Source: Monocercomonoides exilis
Taxonomy: Eukaryota; Preaxostyla; Oxymonadida; Polymastigidae
Length of the DNA stretch: 64,000 nt
Direction of reading: 5' to 3'
Assembly: GCA_001643675.2 (NCBI GenBank)
Contig: LSRY02000053.1
Coordinates: forward strand, 287,501 to 351,500
Both the position numbers and the translations under genes were made by a program. A model generated the notes under the pieces. The model searched no databases and was not told the origin of the DNA. It worked only from the letters and a program-made list of their open reading frames with translations. Shown here piece by piece: positions 1-11,429 of this stretch. Numbering within the stretch: the first letter of the stretch is position 1; each line of letters begins with the position of its first letter.

Positions 1-738
1 ACATCACATGTGTTTCAAATAATAAACCGATTTTTTTTAAATTTTTTGATCACAAAAAGTTCATCGAAAATTCATAATTTTTCAATGAAAATGCCTGAAG
101 AAAAATATTTTTCCCCATTTAAAGATCGATATACAACAATTCTTTTCCAAAGCTCTATTTAAAGTTTTTTGATGTATTCTCTATCATTTGAATTATTTTG
201 TTTCATTTTTTATTTATTAATTGAAAAAAAATTTTTGTCTTTGTGACAGACAAATGTTTTTTTAGTTGTCATGTCACAGAGGAATAATGAAAACTATGCA
301 TTTATTAATGAACACCAAAAGTGAATATTTTTTTTGAAAAAATACCTAAAAATGAGATTTATAAAAAAAAAATTGTTTTGATAATGAAAAAATTGTCCTG
401 TCGGTCACCTGTGTCAGGAACTGACAAAATTTACCGCTTGTCGCACAGGTCTTAAATAAACGAAAAAAAATTCCAAGTATTTACGCATACGCCGTTATGA
501 AAAAAACGTTTTCACAGTTTCTTAATTTTTTTCGCACAACAATTATCTTTCGTTTAAATAAACAATTTCTCATGAAACCAAAAACTGCAAAAGAAGATAT
601 AAATTTATATATGTACATGTTCACATATTTCTTTATTAAATTTCTGATTCAATGAAATTTTTTTATCAACAAAAAATTTTCACAATTCACTGAACCGAAT
701 CAAATATTATATTTAGTTCGATCTTGAATAAAGTGAGA
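1..738. other. AT-rich region upstream of the GH31 gene
   Basis: No open frame of coding character is visible. The stretch is very AT-rich. Between about 240 and 450 it carries a cluster of short TGTCA/TGACA words in both orientations (around 244, 268, 400, 410, 420 and 440), which could be binding sites or chance. The segment presumably holds the promoter of the gene starting at 739. No TATA box or initiator can be assigned with confidence. Confidence 0.5.
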
Positions 739-3306
739 ATGATTTCGATTGTGGCAATCAGTATTGTGTTGCAATTTTGTGAAGCATCATTGCCTATTTA
801 TGAGAGTAAAGTTGTACAAACATCATACGGATTTACTGGCTCATTCAAACGAACTTCTGGCAATGGACCTTTTCCACCTGATTCCTCATTCATTTCTTTT
901 GACATATATTGTCAAACTAAAGATCGCATTCACATACGTTTTTATGATCCTTCAAAAAAATATATGGAGATTACAAATGTATTGCAGATTTCAGAAGTTA
1001 CAAAAGCTGCTTCTCAAACAAATTATGTATTTGAATTTCCGGATAATGGAGGTATAATTATCAAGCGAAAAGATTCAGGAGATGTTATTTTTGATACTCA
1101 TACGCAACGTTTTGAGCACCCGCTTATGTTCGAACAAGAGTATATTTCTTTAACAACAACTACAGGAAGAAATCCAGTCATATATGGATTGGGAAGTAGA
1201 AGAAGCAGATATGCCCTGAAATATCCATTTAACTATACAATACACAACCAAGATAGAGGAACACCTCCAGATGACCAAAATCTTTATGGATCTCATCCAT
1301 TTCATGTTGAAGTTCGTCCAAACGGAAAAGCTCACGGAATTTTCTTCTTCAACAGTGCACCAATGCAAATTGAATTGCAAAATGGTTGGATGACATATCG
1401 GGCAATGGCAGGCGAAATGCTAGATTTTTACATTTTTTTGGGTCCGACCCAAAAAGATGTGATTAAGCAATACACAGACGTTATTGGAAAACCAGCACTT
1501 GTCCCTCAATGGGCAACCGGATTTCATCAGTGTGCTTGGGGCTATAAATCAATTGCTGATGCACGAAATGTTGTGGAAAATTACGAAAAATATAACTTAC
1601 CATTGGATGTTATGTGGGCGGATATTGATTACATGGATGAAAAGAAGCTTTTTACAACAGATCCTGTTAATTTCCCCAAAACTCAGTTTGCTCAATTTAT
1701 TTCTGAAATAAAAGAAAAGAAAGGGATTCGATATGTTGCGATTGTAGATCCCGGAGTTAAAGTTGAGTCAGGATACGAACCTTATGAAAGCCTGGCCTCA
1801 TCTGGTTACTATTTGAGAAACAGAACAGCTCAGCCTTACATTGGCGAAGTGTGGCCGGGGCGGACGATCTTCCCAGACTTCTTTTCAACGGGCGGTGGGA
1901 GCTGGTGGGCAAGCCGCATCACAAAGTTTGTGAAGGATCTGCATTTGGATGGGATCTGGAACGACATGAATGAGATTGCCAACTTCTGCGATGGCGAATG
2001 TGATGGAGACAGCGGAAAGACTAAATATGCATGGACGCCCAGAGAATTGGACCAGCACGGTGTACAGCCTGACGCTGTCACTGCTGCAGGGCCGTACTAT
2101 CTGACACACTCGCTGTATGCGCACATGGAGAACATCCACACAATCAAAGGACTGAAAGCTGTCAACAGCAACACACGTCCGTTTGTTTTGACCAGGGCGA
2201 GCTTTGCCGGCAGCGGGAAGAACAACTTTTTGTGGCTTGGGGACAACGATGCGAAGTGGGAGGATCTGAGAGACTCGATCAGCGGAATTCTGTCGTCGGG
2301 CTTGTTTGGCATGCCGTTCACTGGCTGCGATGTGGGCGGGTTCAACGGAGACACCAACGCCGAGCTTCTGACCCGCTGGACGGCGACTGGAGCGTTTCTG
2401 TACCCGTTCTTCAGAGACCACCGCTCTGAAAATACCATTTCGCAGGAGATGTACGCGTTTGGCGAGCCGTACACGTCATACAACCGCAGGTTCCTTCAAG
2501 AAAGGCAGAAGATCCAGAGCTATTTCTATACACTGATGCTTCAGTCGCATGACGAAGGAGTTCCAATCATTCGCTCGCTTTCAATGGAATTCCCAGGAGA
2601 CTCGAATTGCCTGAAAATTGACAGCCAGGCGATGCTGGGCAGTGCTCTTCTAGTCTCTCCGGTGCTTGAGCCAGGCGCAAAGAAAGCCACAGGCTGCTAC
2701 TTCCCGAAGGCGAGGTGGTATGATTACTGGACAGGGGCTGAAGACAAGCGCGTTGAGGTGAGTGCAGAGGAGGAGAACTCGAATGAAAGCAGTGAGTTTA
2801 GAGAGCTGAACGGTGTTGGAGTGGATCTGCCAGCAGATCTGGACACGATTCCAGTTCATATTCGGGGCGGGGCGATATTCACGAAGCAGAACCACGTGGC
2901 GCAGCGGCTGATGAAGATGAAGGACACGCCATTCACAGTGGTGGCAGCGCTGGACTACGACGACTGTGCCTTTGGATATCTCTCTGTGGACGACGGCGAG
3001 CGAGTGGATGCGAACGGGAACTGCAAGAAGTCCACACTGAGGTTTCAAGTGTCGCGGAGAGGGGACGGCAGGAAAGGAGGGCGGCTGTCTGTGACAGTGG
3101 CGGAAGTTGGGTTCAACTCGGTGCACGAGCTGGAGGAGATCAGGATTCTGGGTGTGGCAGAGGAGCCGAGCAAGATCCATTTCAGCGACCAAAGAGCAGC
3201 TGGGTTTGAGTATGATAGGGAGAAGAAGATACTGATTGTGAGGAAAGCGAGAGGGGGAGACCCACGTGAGTGGATGCTGCTGAAGGAGTTTGAATTACTG
3301 TGGTAA
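739..3306 (+). CDS. Secreted glycoside hydrolase family 31 alpha-glucosidase
   Basis: This is an intronless gene of 855 residues. GH31 enzymes hydrolyse alpha-linked glucose from non-reducing ends of starch, glycogen or maltose; lysosomal acid alpha-glucosidase and sucrase-isomaltase are relatives. The first ATG of the frame is at 739 and begins a short hydrophobic signal peptide (MISIVAISIVLQFCEAS), so the enzyme should enter the secretory pathway. The GH31 signature WNDMNE places the nucleophile at Asp409. GDND in LWLGDNDAKWEDL gives the likely acid/base at Asp502, and this spacing of about 93 residues is normal for the family. WADIDYM and the downstream GCDVGGF and FFRDH motifs are also typical. 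The length is close to that of family members. The substrate cannot be fixed from sequence; a role in starch or glycogen digestion is inferred. The base composition changes sharply inside the gene near 1845 (see findings). It faces the WDR17-like gene in convergent orientation. Confidence 0.93.
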   Translation: MISIVAISIVLQFCEASLPIYESKVVQTSYGFTGSFKRTSGNGPFPPDSSFISFDIYCQTKDRIHIRFYDPSKKYMEITNVLQISEVTKAASQTNYVFEFPDNGGIIIKRKDSGDVIFDTHTQRFEHPLMFEQEYISLTTTTGRNPVIYGLGSRRSRYALKYPFNYTIHNQDRGTPPDDQNLYGSHPFHVEVRPNGKAHGIFFFNSAPMQIELQNGWMTYRAMAGEMLDFYIFLGPTQKDVIKQYTDVIGKPALVPQWATGFHQCAWGYKSIADARNVVENYEKYNLPLDVMWADIDYMDEKKLFTTDPVNFPKTQFAQFISEIKEKKGIRYVAIVDPGVKVESGYEPYESLASSGYYLRNRTAQPYIGEVWPGRTIFPDFFSTGGGSWWASRITKFVKDLHLDGIWNDMNEIANFCDGECDGDSGKTKYAWTPRELDQHGVQPDAVTAAGPYYLTHSLYAHMENIHTIKGLKAVNSNTRPFVLTRASFAGSGKNNFLWLGDNDAKWEDLRDSISGILSSGLFGMPFTGCDVGGFNGDTNAELLTRWTATGAFLYPFFRDHRSENTISQEMYAFGEPYTSYNRRFLQERQKIQSYFYTLMLQSHDEGVPIIRSLSMEFPGDSNCLKIDSQAMLGSALLVSPVLEPGAKKATGCYFPKARWYDYWTGAEDKRVEVSAEEENSNESSEFRELNGVGVDLPADLDTIPVHIRGGAIFTKQNHVAQRLMKMKDTPFTVVAALDYDDCAFGYLSVDDGERVDANGNCKKSTLRFQVSRRGDGRKGGRLSVTVAEVGFNSVHELEEIRILGVAEEPSKIHFSDQRAAGFEYDREKKILIVRKARGGDPREWMLLKEFELLW

Positions 3307-4502
3307 GAAGAAGAAGAAGAAGAAGACTGCCTGAAGTATCTTATCTGTGAGAAGAATTTTTTTTTCTTATTTTAATCAAAAGTGAATGTATTGATGTGTT
3401 ATTTGAGTGATCAATGCAATTATTTTGATAATTGTAAAAGAGAAGTTTAAATATCTTTGTTCATAATTTATATAATGATAAGCTGATATTTAAGTATTTT
3501 TTTATTTATCCAGCTTAATTTTCTTTCTTTTTTTTTTTAAAAAAATTTTACAATTTTTTCTATTTTTTTAGAAAATTTTACTCAGAAATTTGAGAGAAAT
3601 TTAATAATCTCCTTTTGAATGCAAAAAATTTATATTTAAACCAAAAGCGATACCTAAAAAAGAAGTACGAGAAAGATGGGATGTATTATCTCCAAGTTGA
3701 ATGGTTTGACTTTAAAAGAAGGTGCTTCTTTTGCTCTGTATTTCTGAACAAGCAGAAGCAATTGTTATCCAAATTTTTAATGCAAAAAAAAGAGAAATAA
3801 GTTTTTCTTTCTTTCTAGCTTTCTTTTAAGCCAACACCATTTATTGCTAAAGCAAACAAATGAAAGATTTGTTAACATATAATGTTTTAGTTCAATGAAA
3901 TACATATTTTCTTCTTAAAAAAAAAATAAAAAACGAGAAAGGATAACCGCCGAAAGGGGAAAATGAATGGAGAAAAGCAAAAAAGAAGTGAAGCCTTCAT
4001 AAAATCTCAAATCAAAGTAGTCATTTTCATTAAAAATAGGGTTATGGTGACGGAATGCTTGCCTTTCAAAGGCAAAGACTTTACGAAGGCAATGACATGA
4101 AGAAATTTTTATAAGCTTTTATTAAAAAAAAAAAACAAAATGAAAAATGAAAAAAAATAGAGTTTATTAATTTTCCTCTTCAGCGAAGCAATTTTCAGAA
4201 TCTCACACACATTATCGTCTCAATTTATAAAACCTCTTTTCGATAATCCATTGTTCCCTTCTTCTTCTTATTCAACTTTTTCTTCTTTCGAAAGTCGAAA
4301 CACTTCTTTTTCCATATCTTTCTAAGACTCTTTAAATACATTCTCTTCCATCTCCTCAATAACACCAAAAAAAAAATTAATCACTTTTTTCATTCATTCA
4401 TTCCATCCTTCCTTCTCTTTTCTTTCCTTTACATTCATCCATTCACTCCTCTCCTCTTCTCTCCTCTCTTTCCCTCTTCTCTCCTCTTCTTTTTCACCTC
4501 AT
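3307..4502. other. Convergent intergenic region with pyrimidine tracts
   Basis: This is the spacer between the 3' ends of the GH31 and WDR17-like genes. It begins with a short (GAA)n run just after the GH31 stop codon. It contains poly(A)/poly(T) tracts and ends in a long CT-rich tract (about 4240-4500, with CTCCTCTT-type repeats), which on the minus strand is a purine-rich 3' flank of the WDR17-like gene. A 61-codon open stretch near 3615 lacks an ATG start and any coding signal. No RNA gene was recognised. Confidence 0.5.
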
Positions 4503-7500
4503 CTAAAACGGATTGATCCTCTTCCCCGTGCTGAGCGGCGAGAACGGATTCACCTGCGCCCACATCAGCGCCTCTCCCAGCGACAAAAACGACGCACCAT
4601 CTTCCAGTGCAAACGGCGGGCCATTAATTGGCTGCTTTGTAAAGTGCGAAATCACTGGCGCATTCACTGCCCCGCCAGAGGGGATGCAAGAGCCCAAGGG
4701 AACTGAGCAGTTCTTGGTGTCGATGCCTGGGTGTGGGTACTCACTCACATGCTCCAGAATAAGCTGGGCTTGTGTTCTGATGGGGGTGATGCTTTCCTGT
4801 GCGAGCTTTTGGCCAGCTTCAAGTGGAATGGAAGAAGAAGAAGAAGAAGATGCATCTCCTGACAATGGTGCGAGTGTGGGAACTGTTCCTTCCTTTGCAT
4901 CGACAATGTGCAGCAGCTGCTCCTTCGCCTTGGAGGAAGCCGTGACGAGCGTGAATATCGCTGCCTGCAGCCTTCGGAAGTCCCTCGGGATGGTAAATTC
5001 GACGCTGTGCCTCTGTATGAATGTCGACGTGTAGTTGAACAGATGCGCAATCACAGGCGTCAGCGCCCGCCAGCTCGCCACAACACAGCCGAGATACGAA
5101 GCATACGACAGCAGCTCGTTCCTGAGCTCCGGCGCCACAGACGACACGTCCGCACAGCTCGCCCAGAACACAACTGATGACAAGAACGTGGGCTCCCATT
5201 CAGCTTCTGCTGTCTCTGAGCGAAGGATTCCCAATGCAATCTGCACAGCCAGCGAGTGCTGCTGCCCCAGCACCGCAGCTGCCAGCGGAGCAATCTGCGC
5301 CCCAAGCTCCTTCGTCAGCCGCTGGAGCGCCATCGAGTTGGATGTGGTGTATGTCGCCAGCGGTGTTGCTTTCGAGTTCTCGGCAAACGGAGCAGCTGGC
5401 CCTGCTGTGACACACGAGGCATAGTCTGCGATAGTGCGGAGTCCAGCGCGCTTGTAGAACTCGTTCGCCTGCTCAGCGCTGTGGCTGGCGGCAAAGCGCG
5501 CACACAGCCCCATCTTCTGCTCTGCCGAGCACGACGACGACACCCGCTGCAGCAGAATCGCTAGCGCATCGTCCCAAAAGCCCAGCCGCTCGCACCGCAT
5601 CGCCAGCATCACGTGTGTGTGTTCAGCATACGGCACTTTCATCAGCATCGCCACGGTCGACGCCAGCTCTGATTCTCCTGCTTTCTCCAGGCACCGCACC
5701 GCTTTGTCTGCCCTGTTAGTGGCGAGGAAGCAGCAGGCAGCTAAGATCGGCTGACCAGACTCGACATAGCGTTTCCCCAGCTGCCCTGCTGCATCGCTGG
5801 TTGTGGTTGTGGTGAGATTGAGAATGGAGGAGACGGATGATGTCATTGAGGAGGAAGAAGAAGAGATTGAAGAAGCAGAAGCTGAAAGAGAAGAGGCAGA
5901 AGAGCGAAGGCTGTTAGACATATTGCCACTTCCATTTCCATTGCCATTGCCATCCACAGGCACCAATGCAAACTTACCTGCTCCTCCTTCTCCTCCTTCT
6001 CCCCCTTCTGCACCCTCATGCTGCGTGGACGGCCCCAAGCACGGCTCCAGCGGCAGGATGATCGCGTTCTTCTTCTCTGCTGCAGACACAATGAGAGCTG
6101 AATCCCCCTCCACATTGAGATTCGAATAGCTCTTTGCCAAGCAGATGGCCTCTGGAAACTGCATGCGCTCAGTGCACAGTGTGATTGCGCTGTCCACATC
6201 GCCTGTCGCCACCAGCAGCGGCAGGGCCTCGTCTTCCTCTCCTTTTCCCCTCGCCTCGTCTGCCGCCCTCTTCGCCAGCGACTGCCAAAACGTAACAGAC
6301 ACTGCAGGCGCAATGGCAAGTGCTTTGCTCCACTCGCCCATTTTGACGAGGGATTCGCAGTATTCCTTCAGATTGCCTGAGACAAGATGGCACAAAGCAG
6401 AACGGCGTGTGCGCTCAGCTGCGGAGAGGCGGTCGTGGGACTCGATGATGGGGAGAGGGAGGGTTGGGGCTGATGAATCAGAGGAAGAGGAAGAAGAGGG
6501 TGTGGGAGAAGGAGAAGAGGAAGGAGAAGGAGAAGATGACGATGAGGTGCTGGCACTAGATGCAGAAGCAGAAGACGAAGACGAAGCTGAGGCAGCAGGT
6601 TTTGCGGCCAATCTGCTCCGTCTTGTCTTTGGCAGGGCGAGCTCTTTCGCTTCCTGTTCGAACAGAGCAGGAAGAGTCTTTTCTGTGGTGAGGGAAGGCG
6701 GAAGCAGAGAACGAGTGAGTTGGATGGGCGGTGGCTGAGAAGGAGCAGAAGAAGAAGAGGAGGAGGAGGAAGAAGAAGATATAGACAAAGAAGAAGAAGA
6801 CGAAGAATGCAGATTTCTCGCAGCGATGTTCTCCGCGATGCACTGGCGGATGAGATCGAACATTTGCACTGTGCCAGTCGGAGGGAAAAAGTATTCACTG
6901 ACCACTTTGAAGTACAAGGCCGTCATCGGCTTGAGCGGCTTTAGGCGCTGCATCAGCATCACAGGCAGGCGCCCGTACAGGCGCAGTGGGGAAAGGATCT
7001 CAGGAGTCGGGCCAGAGAGAGGGCAAGAGGGAGCGACGGGGGTTGGGGAACCAGAAAGAGGAGGAGCAAGTGATGCTGAAGAAGAAGAGGATGATAAGGA
7101 AGAAGTGGAGGAAGATGAGCCAAGTTTTGCCAGCTGCATTTTGGAGGCAGCAGAGTTCTGAATAAGTTGTGCATTGGCGCTTTCGAGTCCTTCTTCAATG
7201 AGACTCGCAGCAGTCGGCGCGATTGGCGGCTGGATAGATTCCGAAGCAGAAGCACCACTAGAACCAGCACCAGAAGAAGAAGAAGAAGAAGAAGAAGAGG
7301 AAGAACTCATATCACCTTCACTTCCTCCTCCTCCTCCTCCTTGATTTCCTCTCATCGGCCCCAGGACGCTCTCCAAGGGGTGTCCCAGCATGAGCCTTGT
7401 TCTGATTGCCGACGATAGCTCGTCGTGCCAGAAGCGGATGGTGTTGTCACGCGACGTGGAGATGAGAAAGAAAGGTCTGAGCGGATGCACCGCCAGCCCG

Positions 7501-9950
7501 TACACATCGGCGTGGTGGTCGTTCACAGTGCAGAGGCAGCGGGCCGTGCGCACATTCCACACACGGATGGAGGAGTCCCAGCTGCCTGAGAAGAGGATCT
7601 CGGGAAACGTGGGGGACCACGCCAGCGCACGCACTTTTGACGTGTGGCCCTTCAGAACGAGGCATTTTGGCGTGTCTGTAGGAGATTTCATGGAGCCTGC
7701 GTCCCAGATGCGGATAGTCCCGTCGTCTGACCCGCTCGCCAGTAAGCCCGGAACAAGCGGCGACCACGCTACATTGAAGACGCGCTGTGTGTGGCCTTTC
7801 AGATTGAACTGCTGCTTCACCTGGCAAGGAACACCGTTCGAAGAAGAAGAGGCAGACATCACAAACACCCGCACGTGCCCATCAGCACACCCCGTCGCCA
7901 GCGTCATCGGACTGAAAGGCGACCAATCGCACCCGCAGCACGCCTGAGGATGAGATATCTTCGCCACCACCTCCCCCGTCGTCGCCTTCACAATCGCACA
8001 GAACCCGCCATCACTCGTCACAGCGATCGCATTCAGCCTCGAGTCTTTGTTCCACGCTACGCCAAGGGACAGCTTCTTCTCTACAATGCTCTTCCGCCAC
8101 ACGATGCTGTGCTTGTCGCAGTCTAGACACACAATCATCCCCACGCCGCTCGCTGCCACCAGCCGGTTGACCCCCTGCGGAGCCCACGAGACACAATACA
8201 AGGGACCTGCATGTGTTGGCAGGTAGTCTGTGCATTTCTGTGTTTCTGCATTCCACAAGCGAACAGTCGCGTCGAAGGATGCTGTGGCAAAAGTAGATTT
8301 GTCGCCTGGCTTGAAGGCGCAGGCGAAGATGGTGTCGAGGTGGCCCTGGGCTGTCTCAAAAGCAGTCACTTGTTGGTGCAGGTCGAACACACTTGTGGCG
8401 CCGTCGGTGAAGGAGCAGAGGATGCGGGCATCACGCACCATCCCAGCCACATGCGCAGGGGTGGAATACGCTGCTCCGGCAAGTGCTTCGGAGAATGAGG
8501 AAGAAGAAGAAGAAGAAGAAGAAGAGGAAGAGGATAGAGACAAAGAAGAAGTGGAGGAAGAAGAAGTTAGGCTGACGAGAGAAGAAGAGGATGAGAGCTG
8601 AGGTGCAGAGGGAAACGTTGCCTGGTCAGAACCGCCGCTGCGGTCGATGTAGTCGGCAAAGAACAAGATTGACTGAAATCCTGTCTGGTGCAGCTGGATG
8701 GACTTGATGGGCGTGCGCTGCGAGACGTTCCACAGCTTCAGGATTCCGCTCTTCTCAGCCGCTGTCACAAACCCCCCGGGTTCCCAAGGGATCCAGCTGA
8801 TGGCGGCGATTCCGCTGGACTCTCGCTCAAACAGGTTGATTTCATGCTCGCCGCTGTCTGCAGTGTCGAATAGTGCTAACTGCCCGGAATACTCCAGAAC
8901 GAGAAGGAAGTTGGTGGAAAGCGGATCCCTATTTTATTAAAAAATAGTTGGAAAGAAAGAAGGAAGGAAGGAAGGAAGGAGAGAATGAAGGATTCACCAT
9001 TTCGAAGCGAAAAGAAGCAAATTAAATAAAGAAACAACAAAAGAAAATGATTTTTTCTTCAAGATTTGATGAAAATTTAAAACAAAATTCTTAACCATTT
9101 CATATCACGGATTCCAGATTTTTCAGAATCTTTTTTGGAAAAAGAGATAGTCTTTGTTTTTGGATCATCTTCATCCATCTTTATTACGATATCTCCATTT
9201 TCTAATGCTAAAGCCATGCAAAATGGAAGCTGGTTGTTTACTCTAAATAAATCTACTGATTTTGAACCAAGAATAGGCTTCATCTGAACACTTGTTGAAA
9301 GTATAGTCAACAGAGACACTCGATGAGATGAATCTCTCACGTATATTTGATTATTTGTTGTTGACCATTCCATCTGAACAAATGATGTTTCAAGTGTTCG
9401 ACTCAATGTTGGCTTTTGTCTTGAAAGATCCCATATTGCAAATGTTTTATCTCTGTAACTAACTGCAAGATGTGACATATTAAAAGGTGACCTTTAAAAA
9501 ACGAATCAATTTAAAGTTTAGAGCTTTTTAATTCAAAAATACAAGGCGTCAACCATGCAATAGACAAAATAACAGCATCTGGTCCGTTTAATATCTTTTC
9601 AAGTTCGTATGTTTTTGATGAATAAACATAAACGGAAAGGGAGGAACAAAACGCAAATTGCTGAGAACTTGTCCCCATGCAATGACGTACCCACGGACGA
9701 GAACCGGAAGGTATAAGGGCAAATTGCTTCTATAAAAAAAGTAAGTAAATATAGTGATAATTTTTCTTTTTTGGAACAAAATATACACACAATCATGAAC
9801 TTACACTTCCAAAAATATGATCTGAAAGGCAGTAATTTTTTAATGAGGATTTTAAAAAATAAATAAAGTTTTTTGATTGCAAATGAATTTAGAATAATTG
9901 TTAATTTAGTATGAGCACTTTGTTAATACAGTGGCAAAATGCTTGGACAT
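4503..9950 (-). CDS. WDR17: WDR17-like WD40 and alpha-solenoid protein
   Basis: This is a spliced gene of about 1681 residues. Exons (on the minus strand) are: tentative first exons 9950-9930 and a 15-base exon near 9801-9815; then 9729-9543, 9492-9096 and 8928-4503. The introns 9493-9542 and 8929-9095 restore one frame. The N-terminal part is a WD40 array, with repeats such as SGSDDGTIRIWDAG, SGSWDSSIRVWNVR and STSRDNTIRFWHDE. The order of blocks matches WDR17: an opening segment with GSRPW, then WDPLSTNFLLV, then the propellers, then FFPPTGTVQMFDLI, then a C-terminal helical solenoid beginning with NLKEYCESLVKMGEWSKAL. Serine runs encoded by AGA/AGG repeats (minus-strand TCT/TCC) separate the domains, for example near 8500, 7280, 6770 and 6530. 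WDR17 function is poorly known; propeller plus solenoid suggests a scaffold. The last exon is far richer in GC than the others. The first two exons are the weak part of the model. Confidence 0.82.
8951..8990. repeat. (GAAA)/(GGAA) microsatellite in an intron
   Basis: A run of GAAAGAAAGAAGGAAGGAAG-type units lies inside the last intron (8929-9095) of the WDR17-like gene. It explains why this intron, at 167 bases, is longer than most in the window. Confidence 0.85.
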
Positions 9951-10754
9951 TACTTGCGATGAGCTGAAATTGTGTTCAAGAAATTATTTAGCAGAGTATT
10001 TGTAAGAAGCTGAACGAATAAATCAGTTTTGTGAAGTATTTGAATCAGTCTTCACAACTTCGAATCCAAAAAAAGTGAAATACAAGATTAATTACCAACT
10101 TATTGTATGAAAAGAATAATTTTATTCATGAATAAGGAGAGTGACTTAATGAGAACAAGAAGTTTTTTGATTAAATAATTTGTTTGATATGTAGCATCCA
10201 CAAACAGAGTCTTTGATTCCATTAGCTAAAATGAATGTCTTTTTATGAATTCAATTTTCAGCACAACATTATTTCTTCTGAAACTGAAAATCAACATTAT
10301 TTAAAAAAAAAAAAATAATCTCATTATTTCGATAAGTTAAACTCCGAGGAATTCAACTATGTTTATCTAAGTTCTGTAAAAATCAATTTGTTTGCATTCA
10401 TTTATGCCCTTTCTTAATGGAAAACAAACTTATTAAACGTTCACTTTTAAAAATGACTATGCAAATTTTAACAATATTCCTAATTGTTCTAGCACATTCA
10501 TGTTCAATTTTATGATCTAGACAAATATTATAAAAAATACATTCGTAGAAAAAGTTAAAAATTGAATTTCTTTTGAATTTTAAAAAAGTTGGAAATAATC
10601 CCATCAAAACTCAAGTGCAGTTCAAAGAAATTAATTTGTGTATTTTTATTTTCATAGCTATGAGAGATAAAAACGTATTTTTCAGACGAAGAAAAACATT
10701 TAAAAAAATGTAATATTATAATATATATAATGGAATATTGATCTTGATAATCAA
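9951..10754. other. Divergent promoter region between WDR17-like and DJ-1 genes
   Basis: AT-rich spacer between two genes that point away from each other, so it should contain both promoters. The short open stretches in it (10398-10607 and 10555-10812 on the minus strand) have no recognisable coding character and overlap the DJ-1 start. No RNA gene was recognised. If the tentative first exons of the WDR17-like gene are wrong, the true first exon could lie in the left end of this region. Confidence 0.45.
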
Positions 10755-11429
10755 ATGGTGAAGGTTTTAGTTCCACTATTTCAAGGATTTGAAGAAATTG
10801 AAGCTCTTTCAATTATTGACCTTTTGCGCAGAGGTGGAATCGAAGTGATTGTATGATTCATATTGTTTATTGAAATGTTTTGATTTTCTGTATTTCATAA
10901 TTTGGATTAGACTGCCAGCATAAGTTCCCACAAACTTGTTGAAGCTGGACACGGTGTTAAAGTGGAAGGTTGTGTATTGCAATTATTTTTTGGCTTTCGT
11001 TTGTTTGAAATTGTTTTTCACAATTTAGCTGATATTTTGTTTTCTACAGTTGCAACTGACATGTCTTTCAATGCAATTATCGTTCCTGGAGGACCAGGTC
11101 ATAAGCGCATTGGGGAATGCACTCCTTTGATGAATTTATTGACTCAATATCACAAAACAGCCGGAAAGCTCGTCTCGGCAATTTGTGCTGCTCCTGTATA
11201 TCTCGGAAAGTGTGGAATTCTTGAAGGAAAACGAGCAACTTGCTACCCTGGTATGATGAGTCAATTAACATGTGGAACACCTTGCAACGATGAAGTTGTG
11301 GTTGACGGTGACGTTATTACGTCTCGTGGTCCTGGAACTGCTTTTGCATTTGGACTTGCATTGATTGAAAAACTTGTCGGAAAAGCAAAGAGAGATGAAG
11401 TGTGCCAAGGTGCAGTCTACATGCATTAG
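10755..11429 (+). CDS. DJ-1/PfpI family protein (PARK7-like)
   Basis: Three exons, 10755-10850, 10911-10968 and 11029-11429, encode 184 residues, almost exactly the length of human DJ-1. The introns are 60 and 80 bases and have the 5' ends GTATGA and GTTGTG and the 3' ends ATTAG and TTTAG; the second is inferred because it restores the family sequence ADILFSTVATDM. The N-terminus MVKVLVPLFQGFEEIEA contains the conserved acidic residue that pairs with the catalytic cysteine. The nucleophile-elbow motif AICAAP carries that cysteine. The motifs VPGGPG and SRGPGTAFAF, typical of the DJ-1 subgroup, are present. Family members act as glyoxalase/deglycase-like or redox-sensing chaperone proteins in the cytosol; which of these applies here cannot be told. 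Confidence 0.93.

Noticed and set aside
724-738. Extension of the GH31 frame upstream to 724
   Set aside because: The codon at 724 is TTG; the first ATG is at 739 and begins a good signal peptide.
3615-3800. 61-codon plus-strand frame after the GH31 gene
   Set aside because: It starts with TTG, is Lys- and Phe-rich as expected from AT-rich DNA, and resembles nothing known.
4058-4080. Palindrome TTGCCTTTCAAAGGCAA in the spacer after the GH31 gene, considered as a tRNA arm or terminator
   Set aside because: No cloverleaf could be built around it, and transcription terminators of this hairpin type are not expected in a nuclear genome.
5803-7161. Several plus-strand open frames rich in Glu opposite the WDR17-like gene
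   Set aside because: They are complements of serine codon runs in the real minus-strand exon and have no independent support.
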